Of a stretch of 14,447 nucleotides of DNA, positions 1-7,011 are shown one piece after another. Source of the DNA: Burkholderiales bacterium (GTDB lineage Bacteria; Pseudomonadota; Gammaproteobacteria; Burkholderiales; Casimicrobiaceae). Both the position numbers and the translations under genes were made by a program. The DNA lies in the NCBI GenBank assembly GCA_031257235.1, contig JAIRPA010000049.1, positions 1 through 14,447 on the forward strand, written 5' to 3'. The first letter of the stretch is position 1. Every line of letters begins with the position of its first letter. The notes under the pieces were generated by a model. The model was not told the DNA's origin. It saw only the letters and a program-made list of their open reading frames with translations, and made no database searches.

Positions 1-714
1 TGGATTTCTAAACACACTGCCCGCATTCGGAACGTTTAAAGGTTGCGTTGCCGCGCGTTTGGCCAACAATGTTTTAATCTCTTCCACCGCGTTGACCGTC
101 TCATCGCGCGTAAAAGAAAACCACGCCCCCAAAAATATTTCCGGCAAAACCGTATCGCTTGTGTTTTTTAACGCCACGTGCCGATACCCGATTTCATAGT
201 CGTCTTTTGTTCGCGTTCTTGGAATGCCGTTTCTTTGCAAAACCTCCACTTTTTCCACATGGCTCCATGTGTCTTCACCGTAACATCCGGCGTTCATCGC
301 CAACGCGCCGCCGACGGTGCCCGGAATCCCGGAAAGAAAAGCACTGTCTTTATAAGAAAGGCTTGCCGCAAACCGCGCTAATTTGGGCGTGGCCAACCCG
401 GCCGGCGCGTAGATTTTTTCTTGGTAGTAAATCGGGTCGGCGCGCATGTCGGAAAACAAAATCACCGCGCCGCGAATGCCGCCGTCGCGGATCAAAACAT
501 TGCTGCCCAAGCCTAATATCGTCAACGGCACGTCTGCCGGAAGGTCACGCAAAAAGGCAGCCAGATCATCGGGGTTTTCGGGCGTGAAGGCAATGTCTGC
601 CGTGCCGCCGACACGAAACCGCGTATAGCGCGCCAAAGGCACGTTGTACGCAATGCCGTGATTCCGATGATGAAGCGTTGAGGTTTCCGCTTCCCTTTTG
701 ACTGCCTGATTCAC
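1..714 (-). CDS. murB: UDP-N-acetylenolpyruvoylglucosamine reductase MurB (partial, C-terminus off the left edge)
   Basis: MurB is the FAD enzyme that reduces UDP-GlcNAc-enolpyruvate to UDP-MurNAc with NADPH in the cytoplasm. Only the first 238 codons are present. Visible motifs are YTRFRVGGTAD (30-40), the FAD-binding LGLGSNVLIRDGG (67-79), IPGTVGGALAMNAG (130-143), GYR (176-178, matching the catalytic-site Arg of the family) and NAGSVFRNP (230-238), whose Ser233 is the expected proton donor. The Arg-to-Ser distance of 55 residues is shorter than in E. coli MurB, which suggests the type II form lacking the extra loop; this is inference. I chose a GTG start at 714: AAGGGAG lies at 720-726, five bases upstream, while the ATG two bases earlier is followed at once by TGA. 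The gene starts 15 bases after murC. About 60 C-terminal residues with the second catalytic Glu should lie outside the window. Confidence 0.95.
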   Translation of the reverse strand, partial: MNQAVKREAETSTLHHRNHGIAYNVPLARYTRFRVGGTADIAFTPENPDDLAAFLRDLPADVPLTILGLGSNVLIRDGGIRGAVILFSDMRADPIYYQEKIYAPAGLATPKLARFAASLSYKDSAFLSGIPGTVGGALAMNAGCYGEDTWSHVEKVEVLQRNGIPRTRTKDDYEIGYRHVALKNTSDTVLPEIFLGAWFSFTRDETVNAVEEIKTLLAKRAATQPLNVPNAGSVFRNP

Positions 715-729
715 ATTTTCTCCCTTGCT

Positions 730-2121
730 TTAAACCCGACGATCTTCGATCAATTTTGCCGGCAACGCGCCAATGTTGCCCGCGCCCATCGTCAAAAGAA
801 TATCGCCGTCTCTTAAAATATTATCGAGCGCGGCTTTCATGTCTTCGACACGCTCCACAAAAATAGGCTCGGTCATTCCCGCCACACGAATCGCGCGCGC
901 CAACGCCCTGCCGTCCGCCGCCACAATCGGCTGTTCGCCCGCCGGATAAACATCGGTTAAAACCAATACATCCGCTTCCGACAACACCGTGACAAAATCT
1001 TCAAATAAATCCCGCGTGCGCGTATAACGATGAGGTTGAAACGCCAACACCAATCGTTGATTCGGATACGCGCCTTTCAACGCCGCCATCGTTGCCGCGA
1101 TTTCGGTCGGATGATGTCCGTAATCGTCAATGATCGAATAATGCCCGCCTTCTTTGAGCGCGACCTTACCGTAATGTTGAAAACGACGATCCACGCCTTT
1201 GAACTTCATCAACGCTGTTTGAATGGCTCTATCGGCAACGCCGATCTCGCGCCCGACGGCAATAGCGGCAAGTGCGTTTTTGACCGAGTGTTCTCCGGGA
1301 AGTGAAAGCGTGACTTCCAAATCCTGAAACCCTCTTTGACACGCCGTAAAACGCATCATCCCGGAAAGATGCTGTAAGTGAATGGCGCGTAAGTCTGCGT
1401 CTTCGGCAAACCCATAGCCGATGACCGAACGCCCGACTTGCGGCAAAATCTCGCGCACATTGGCGTCATCCATACACGCAATCACCGCGCCGTAAAACGG
1501 TAGCCGCTGTAAAAAATCAATAAATACTTTTTTCACGCGCGAGAAATCATGCGCGTAAGTATCCATATGATCCGCGTCGATGTTGGTCACGACCGATAAA
1601 ACCGGCATCAAATGCAAAAACGAGGCGTCGGACTCATCCGCTTCCGCCACAATAAATTCCCCCGTGCCTAAACGCGCGTTGGCGTCCGCCGAAAGCAAAC
1701 GCCCGCCGATCACGAATGTCGGATCAAACCCGCCTTCTGCCAATATCGACGCCACCAAACTTGTGGTGGTGGTTTTGCCGTGCGTGCCGGCAATGGCAAT
1801 CCCTTTTTTTAAACGCATCAGCTCAGCCAACATCAACGCTCTGGCGACCACGGGAATCCCGGCGGCGCGCGCCGCGACCACTTCGGGATTGTCCGACGCA
1901 ATCGCCGTAGAAATCACCACCGCGTCCGCATGAGCAATATGATCGGCTTCGTGCGTCAAAAAGACTTGCACGCCCAAACCGCGCAACCGTTGAGTGGCCG
2001 CGTTTTCATGCGCGTCGGAGCCGGTGACTTTATAACCGAGATTCACCAAAACCTCGGCAATCCCGCTCATGCCGGCGCCGCCGATCCCGACAAAATGAAG
2101 TTGTTTGACTTTATGCCGCAT
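730..2121 (-). CDS. murC: UDP-N-acetylmuramate--L-alanine ligase MurC
   Basis: MurC adds L-Ala to UDP-MurNAc using ATP, the first amino acid of the stem peptide. The 463-residue product has the normal family length. It shows the N-terminal Rossmann motif GIGGAGMSG (12-20), the ATP loop GTHGKTTTT (112-120), the DADHMDTY segment (182-189), DDYGHHPTE (332-340) and QPHRYTRTRD (362-371). These are the three domains of a Mur ligase in order, with nothing missing. The reading frame is open further upstream, but that extension overlaps murG and lacks homology. The ATG at 2121 has a strong AAGGAGG at 2127-2133, five bases away, and begins just before the conserved VKQLHFVGIGG. It overlaps the end of murG by 11 bases, so translation is probably coupled, although this gene also has the best ribosome binding site of the right-to-left chain. 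Confidence 0.98.
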   Translation of the reverse strand: MRHKVKQLHFVGIGGAGMSGIAEVLVNLGYKVTGSDAHENAATQRLRGLGVQVFLTHEADHIAHADAVVISTAIASDNPEVVAARAAGIPVVARALMLAELMRLKKGIAIAGTHGKTTTTSLVASILAEGGFDPTFVIGGRLLSADANARLGTGEFIVAEADESDASFLHLMPVLSVVTNIDADHMDTYAHDFSRVKKVFIDFLQRLPFYGAVIACMDDANVREILPQVGRSVIGYGFAEDADLRAIHLQHLSGMMRFTACQRGFQDLEVTLSLPGEHSVKNALAAIAVGREIGVADRAIQTALMKFKGVDRRFQHYGKVALKEGGHYSIIDDYGHHPTEIAATMAALKGAYPNQRLVLAFQPHRYTRTRDLFEDFVTVLSEADVLVLTDVYPAGEQPIVAADGRALARAIRVAGMTEPIFVERVEDMKAALDNILRDGDILLTMGAGNIGALPAKLIEDRRV

Positions 2122-3235
2122 CACGCCCTCCTTGTCTTTCGTGATACTGCAAGCCAAGATCAATACAAACGGCTGCGATTTTATTTTGCGCGTCGGCACT
2201 TCGACATTGATAAGCCGCGTTGGCCATCCCCCGCAATTGTTCACGAGAAATGTTTTTGATGAAGTCGGCCAAAACTTCCGGCGTGAATTCATTCTGCGGT
2301 ATTTTTTGGGCGGCGCCCACGTGTACCAAACCGTCGGCGTTCGCGCTTTGTTCATCGGCAATCGCGCCGGCAAAAGGCACAATGACCGATGCCGCGCCCA
2401 CCGCCGTTAATTCCGAGACCGTCATCGACCCGCCGCGGCACACGACAACATCCGCGCGCGCATACGCCTCGCCCATGTCTTCAATAAAGGGCACACAGGT
2501 CGCCTTGACTTTGGCTTCCTGATACTGCGCTTTTAACGCCTCTAAATGTCGATGCCCCGATTGATGCGTCACCGTCGGACGAACCTCTTCCGGCAATAAA
2601 GCCAAAGCCCGCGGCACGGTTTCGTTAATCACACGCGCGCCTAAACTCCCGCCGACGACTAATAAATGAAGAACGCCGGTGCGATTTTTAAATCGGTCGT
2701 CGGGTTTTTTCTGCGACAACATTTGATCGCGCACGGGATTGCCCGAATACGTCACGCGCGGATTGTTGCCTTCATCCAACACGCCTTTGAACCCGACCAT
2801 GACGTGCGCCGCTTTTTTGGCCAAAACTTTATTGGCCAAACCGACGACCGCGTTGGATTCGTGAATCACGACCGGCACGCGTTTGAAGAGTGCCGCCAAC
2901 ACACCCGGAAACGATGCGAACCCGCCAAACCCGATCACCACATCCGGACGGCGTCTTTTGATGATGCTCATACTTTTAAGAACAGCCGCAGTGAGCGCGA
3001 AAGGCGCTTTTAACGTGGTGCGCCACCCTTTGCCGCGCACCCCGCGAAACGATAAGGCTTCAAACGCAATCTTGGCTTCGGGGACGAGTTTTGATTCCAA
3101 CCCGCTTTCGGTGCCCACCCAAAAGACACGATGCCCCAAGTCTTCAATCGCACGCGCCACGGCAATCCCCGGAAAGATATGTCCGCCCGTGCCGCCGGTC
3201 GTCACCATGACATTGATCGTCGGTATTGTGTTCAT
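2111..3235 (-). CDS. murG: Undecaprenyldiphospho-muramoylpentapeptide beta-N-acetylglucosaminyltransferase MurG
   Basis: MurG transfers GlcNAc from UDP-GlcNAc to lipid I, making lipid II on the inner face of the membrane. The 374-residue protein is a GT-B fold transferase. It shows the glycine-rich GGTGGHIFPG (14-23), FGGFASFPG (103-111), HESNAVVGLANK (125-136), the second glycine-rich loop GGSLGA (195-200), HQSG (224-227), CRGGSMTVSEL (266-276), which contacts the nucleotide sugar in known structures, and DEQSANA (294-300). The hydrophobic and basic stretch near 75-96 fits the membrane-association patch. The start ATG overlaps the ftsW stop in an ATGA, and no good Shine-Dalgarno is seen, so initiation probably relies on coupling to ftsW. 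MurG has been reported as an oligomeric scaffold for Mur ligases in Bordetella pertussis, which fits its place beside murC here. Confidence 0.98.
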   Translation of the reverse strand: MNTIPTINVMVTTGGTGGHIFPGIAVARAIEDLGHRVFWVGTESGLESKLVPEAKIAFEALSFRGVRGKGWRTTLKAPFALTAAVLKSMSIIKRRRPDVVIGFGGFASFPGVLAALFKRVPVVIHESNAVVGLANKVLAKKAAHVMVGFKGVLDEGNNPRVTYSGNPVRDQMLSQKKPDDRFKNRTGVLHLLVVGGSLGARVINETVPRALALLPEEVRPTVTHQSGHRHLEALKAQYQEAKVKATCVPFIEDMGEAYARADVVVCRGGSMTVSELTAVGAASVIVPFAGAIADEQSANADGLVHVGAAQKIPQNEFTPEVLADFIKNISREQLRGMANAAYQCRSADAQNKIAAVCIDLGLQYHERQGGRDAA

Positions 3236-4446
3236 ATGGCGTGCCCCATCAATAGTCTTTTGTTTTCATAATCCACGCGCAACAAAACGGCAATCATCAG
3301 GCAATCCAACACCAAGCCGCTGCCGCCATACGATAAAAACGGTAACGTGATGCCTTTGGGCGGAAGAATGGTCATGTTGCTGCCCATATTGATGAAGGCT
3401 TGCAACCCCAACCATATCCCGATCCCGTAGGCGGTCAATGCCGCGAATGCCTGACCTAAGCGCGTTGCCTCCGTCCCGATTTTCCACGCGCGACGCAAAA
3501 GCCATAAAAACAATAAAATCACCGCCAAGACGCCGATGAATCCTAATTCTTCACCGATCACCGCCAATATAAAATCCGTGTGCGCTTCGGGTAAATACAA
3601 TAATTTGGTCACGCCGTCTCCCAAACCGACCCCTGAAAACCCGCCGCGCCCGAACGCCATTTCCGATTGCGTTAATTGATACCCTTTCCCGAAAGGCTCC
3701 TGCCACGGATTTAAAAAGATAAAACGATCCAAGCGATACGGCGCAGACCGCAATACCGCATACAGCGCAAGCGGCAACATCACGATTAAACTTAATATAA
3801 TTCGCCAATCCAAGCCGCCTAAAAACAAAATACCAAACCCAATCACCGCGATCACAAAAAACGATCCAAAATCCGGCTCAATCAAAAGCAATAATCCGAT
3901 CACCAACATCACGGCAAACAACGGCAAAAACCCGCGCACAATGGTGGCTTTCATCGGTCGATCCGCCGGTAAGTATTCTGCCTTTCGCACCACATAACCC
4001 GCGGCAAATAAAACAACGGATAATTTCATCAATTCGGAGGGCTGCATCGTGAAAAAGCCCAACGATAACCAGCGTTTGGCGCCGTTGACCTCTCTGCCCA
4101 ACACCAACACCGCCACCAACAAGATCAAACACACGATAAAAATCGCCGGCGCTTGTTGCTTTAAGCGTTTGATGGAAACGCGCGAGATCATTCCCCCCAA
4201 TAAAAGACCCATCCCGATAGCCACCCCATGGCGGACAAAATAATAATACGGGGAATGATCGGCGGTTCTTGCTTCAGCCACCGCAAGCGATGACGAATAA
4301 ACCATCACCAAACCGAACGCCAACAATATCAAGACAACCATTAAAAGCGCATGATCGAAACTCGGCACGCCGCGCACGGGCTTATCCGCCATCCAAGACG
4401 AGGGCGCGCCGCGAAGTCTATGGATTGCCGTCGCTACGTTTCTCAT
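3232..4446 (-). CDS. ftsW: Septal peptidoglycan glycosyltransferase FtsW (SEDS family)
   Basis: FtsW polymerises lipid II into glycan strands at the division septum, working with the transpeptidase FtsI encoded upstream. The 404-residue protein is a multi-pass membrane protein with about ten hydrophobic segments, beginning near 33-55. SEDS signatures visible are NGAKRWL (121-127), QPSE (135-138), EPDFGS (190-195), RLDRFIFLNPWQEPFGKGYQ (238-257), SEMAFGRGGFSGVGLG (261-276) and LPEAHTDFILAVIGEELG (285-302). The Asp in HTDF (291) aligns, as I recall the family, with the catalytic Asp. The C-terminal LPFLSYGGSG (368-377) is typical of FtsW/RodA. The assignment to FtsW over RodA rests on the dcw context and the N-terminal cytoplasmic tail of about 30 residues. 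It overlaps murD by ATGA at its start and murG by ATGA at its end. Confidence 0.97.
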   Translation of the reverse strand: MRNVATAIHRLRGAPSSWMADKPVRGVPSFDHALLMVVLILLAFGLVMVYSSSLAVAEARTADHSPYYYFVRHGVAIGMGLLLGGMISRVSIKRLKQQAPAIFIVCLILLVAVLVLGREVNGAKRWLSLGFFTMQPSELMKLSVVLFAAGYVVRKAEYLPADRPMKATIVRGFLPLFAVMLVIGLLLLIEPDFGSFFVIAVIGFGILFLGGLDWRIILSLIVMLPLALYAVLRSAPYRLDRFIFLNPWQEPFGKGYQLTQSEMAFGRGGFSGVGLGDGVTKLLYLPEAHTDFILAVIGEELGFIGVLAVILLFLWLLRRAWKIGTEATRLGQAFAALTAYGIGIWLGLQAFINMGSNMTILPPKGITLPFLSYGGSGLVLDCLMIAVLLRVDYENKRLLMGHAI

Positions 4447-5849
4447 GATGGATCCGCCTTGGCTAAAAGCGCGAATTGTTTGCCGCGTTCGGTATAGTCT
4501 TTAAACTGATCCCAGCTGGCGCACGCCGGCGACAATAAAACGCAATCGCCTTTCACGGCTAAGGTGCGCGCGCGCTTCATGGCGTTTTCCAAAGTTTCAC
4601 AAAGCTCATAACGCACGGACTTTTCGGCATCAAGCGCGCCGGCAATCAATGCCGCGTCTCGACCGATCAACAACACCGCGCGACAATGTTTCGCCGCCGT
4701 TTCCGCCAACGGCGCAAAGTCTTGTTTTTTCCCGTCACCGCCTAAGATCAATACGATAGGCTCCGTCAAACCCGATACCGCCGCCTGTGTGGCCACCACC
4801 GTCGTCGCTTTAGAATCATTGATATAGCGAATACCGTTGAACGTGCCTACGGTTTCCATGCGATGCGGCAAGCCCTGAAACGCGCAGAGTGCGTCAATCA
4901 CGCTTTGAGGGAAGCCCTGCTCCTCAAAGTTGTCAATCACGGCAGAGGTCAACGCCAACGCCGCTAACGCATTGGCGGCATTGTGTTTGCCGTTCAAAGA
5001 AAGGCGGTCGGCAGAAACAAGGGGCGCGCCCTCGTGCTTTAAGGATAATTGGTTGCCGTCTTGACCTAATGTCCATTTGGACAACGCCGACACTTGCGCG
5101 ATCATGCCCTCTTCTTCACCAAAATAATAAGCCGGCACATCGGGCAGACGCATGGCGCGACAGGCGGCATCATCGGCATTTAAAACCTGTAATGCCGCAT
5201 GTTCAAAAATACGTGCTTTGGCATGAGCGTATTCGACCACCGAAGGATAACGATCCAAATGATTGCCGGACACGTTCAATACGGCAGCCGCCGTCACCTT
5301 CAACGAGCCGGTGGTTTCCAATTGAAAGCTCGATAACTCCAATACAAACACGTCGGGAAAGGGCTGCCCCGTTTCTAAGGTTTCCAAAACATCCAGCACC
5401 GGTTCGCCGATGTTGCCCGCCGCAATGGCTTTAAAGCCCGCCGCTTCGCACAACGCGCGCGTCAATGAAGTGGTGGTGGTTTTCCCGTTCGTGCCGGTGA
5501 TGGCCAATACTTTTTGATCTTCGGGCAACGCGCGCGCGAAAAGCTCGATGTCTCCGACCAAATCCACGCCCCGCTTCACCGCTTCTTGAATCAACGGTTG
5601 ATCTTTGGGCACGCCGGGCGAAACGGCAATCATGGAGACCGTATCGAACAAGGGCAAAATCAACGCGCCGCAATGAAGTCTGACCTGCGGAAAGTTTTGC
5701 GCCAAAAGGTCACGATACGGCGGATCGTCGCGCGTGTCGGCCACCGTGACGATGGCGCCGTGACGAACCAAATAACGCGCAAGCGAATATCCGGTTTTAC
5801 CCAAACCCAAAACCAATACGTGTTGTCCTTTAACGTTTAACATCATCAT
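4443..5849 (-). CDS. murD: UDP-N-acetylmuramoyl-L-alanine--D-glutamate ligase MurD
   Basis: MurD adds D-Glu to UDP-MurNAc-L-Ala using ATP in the cytoplasm. The 468-residue product shows the N-terminal nucleotide-binding loop VLGLGKTGYS (13-22), the ATP loop GTNGKTTTT (119-127), ELSSFQLE (171-178), the HAKARIF segment (209-215) whose Lys211 is the probable carbamylated lysine, LNGKHNAANALAA (285-297), GLPHRME (326-332) and NDSKATT (344-350), then the C-terminal SPACASWDQFKDYTERG (440-456). The segment around the conserved His reads SGNHLDRY rather than the common DHLD; NHLD also occurs in the family. Three consecutive ATG codons (5849, 5846, 5843) are possible starts. I chose the first because it shares its A with the mraY stop (TGATG), a classic coupled start; no clear Shine-Dalgarno is present. 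An open frame to 5906 lies inside mraY and is not used. Confidence 0.97.
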   Translation of the reverse strand: MMMLNVKGQHVLVLGLGKTGYSLARYLVRHGAIVTVADTRDDPPYRDLLAQNFPQVRLHCGALILPLFDTVSMIAVSPGVPKDQPLIQEAVKRGVDLVGDIELFARALPEDQKVLAITGTNGKTTTTSLTRALCEAAGFKAIAAGNIGEPVLDVLETLETGQPFPDVFVLELSSFQLETTGSLKVTAAAVLNVSGNHLDRYPSVVEYAHAKARIFEHAALQVLNADDAACRAMRLPDVPAYYFGEEEGMIAQVSALSKWTLGQDGNQLSLKHEGAPLVSADRLSLNGKHNAANALAALALTSAVIDNFEEQGFPQSVIDALCAFQGLPHRMETVGTFNGIRYINDSKATTVVATQAAVSGLTEPIVLILGGDGKKQDFAPLAETAAKHCRAVLLIGRDAALIAGALDAEKSVRYELCETLENAMKRARTLAVKGDCVLLSPACASWDQFKDYTERGKQFALLAKADPS

Positions 5850-6997
5850 CACCGAAGTTTTAAGGTTGAAAGCCCGACCAATACCAATAAGATCGTAATG
5901 ATCCAAAACCGCACAACCACTTGATTCTCTTTCCAGCCTTTTAATTCAAAATGGTGATGAATCGGCGCCATTTTAAAGATACGTTTTCCGGTCAATTTGA
6001 ACGACGCCACCTGCATCATGACCGACAAGGTTTCGACCACAAAAATGCCGCCCATCACAAAAAAGACTATTTCCTGACGCACGGCCACCGCCAACGCGCC
6101 TAACGTCGCCCCCAAAGACAACGCGCCGACATCGCCCATGAAGACATCGGCAGGATACGCGTTGAACCATAAAAAGCCTAAGCCCGCGCCCGCGATGGCC
6201 GCGCAGATCACGGTGAGCTCTCCTGTGCCCGGAATATAAGGAAACTGTAAATACTTCGCAAAAACCGCGTGACCGGTCACGTAGGCAAAAATACCTAATG
6301 CCGCGGCAACCATCACGGTGGGCATGATCGCCAAGCCGTCTAAGCCGTCCGTTAAATTCACGGCGTTACTGCCGCCGACGATCACAAAGTACGTCAACAC
6401 GACAAAACCGATGATCCCCAACGGATACGACACGGTTTTGAAAAACGGCACGATTAAATCGGTGCGTTCCGACAACGACCAATCTACACTGCCCGTGAAA
6501 AACTGCACCAACAATTTATCAAACGTGATGTCGGGCGAGGACATGGCAAGCGCAAGGTATAAAGCGGCAATCACCGCAAACGCCGATTGCCAAAAAAGTT
6601 TGGCGCGCGCCGATAAGCCTTTAGGATTGCGATAGACCACTTTTCGATAATCGTCCACCCAGCCAATCGCGCCAAAACCGACCATCACCAATAACACCAA
6701 CCAAATAAAACGATTATTAAGATTGCACCACAGCAACGCGGTAATCAATATCGAGACCAAGATCAACGCGCCGCCCATCGTCGGCGTTCCCGATTTCACC
6801 AAATGCGTTTGAGGACCGTCGTCCCGCACCGATTGACCGATCTTCATTTTCGTCAGCCACGCAATCATTTTGGGACCAATCAAAAACGAGATGAGCAAGG
6901 CAGTCATCATCGCCAGCACGGCGCGCAAGGTGATGTAATCAAACACCGCAAACGCGCGTATGTTTTGTGATAATAAATTTGACAACCAAAGTAACAT
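5849..6997 (-). CDS. mraY: Phospho-N-acetylmuramoyl-pentapeptide transferase MraY
   Basis: MraY transfers phospho-MurNAc-pentapeptide from UDP to undecaprenyl phosphate, forming lipid I, the first membrane step. The 382-residue protein is polytopic, with about ten hydrophobic segments starting near 24-42. It shows HLVKSGTPTMGG (65-76), the Asp pair in GWVDDYRK (112-119), NLTDGLDGLA (214-223), NAYPADVFMGDVGALS (279-294) and the cytoplasmic MAPIHHHFELKGWKE (343-357); these Asp and His residues form the Mg-dependent active site in the family. The ATG at 6997 starts the normal N-terminus. AAAGGA at 7006-7011 lies eight bases upstream, and the gap after the murE-murF stop is 14 bases. The frame stays open to 7123, but that extension only overlaps murF and is low in family resemblance. 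Confidence 0.98.
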   Translation of the reverse strand: MLLWLSNLLSQNIRAFAVFDYITLRAVLAMMTALLISFLIGPKMIAWLTKMKIGQSVRDDGPQTHLVKSGTPTMGGALILVSILITALLWCNLNNRFIWLVLLVMVGFGAIGWVDDYRKVVYRNPKGLSARAKLFWQSAFAVIAALYLALAMSSPDITFDKLLVQFFTGSVDWSLSERTDLIVPFFKTVSYPLGIIGFVVLTYFVIVGGSNAVNLTDGLDGLAIMPTVMVAAALGIFAYVTGHAVFAKYLQFPYIPGTGELTVICAAIAGAGLGFLWFNAYPADVFMGDVGALSLGATLGALAVAVRQEIVFFVMGGIFVVETLSVMMQVASFKLTGKRIFKMAPIHHHFELKGWKENQVVVRFWIITILLVLVGLSTLKLR

Positions 6998-7011
6998 GGT
7001 GCTTATCCTTT

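Noticed and set aside
5256..5282. MurD reads SGNHLDRY where DHLD is usual, possible loss of a conserved Asp
   Set aside because: The conserved His is kept and an Asn at this place occurs in other MurD proteins as I recall them; all other catalytic motifs are intact, so no defect is claimed.
5449..5451. MurD with longer N-terminus, and similar upstream extensions of mraY (to 7123) and murC (to 2382)
   Set aside because: These open frames run into the preceding gene, have no ribosome binding site at their first ATG, and add residues with no family resemblance; the starts at 5849, 6997 and 2121 fit both motifs and spacing.
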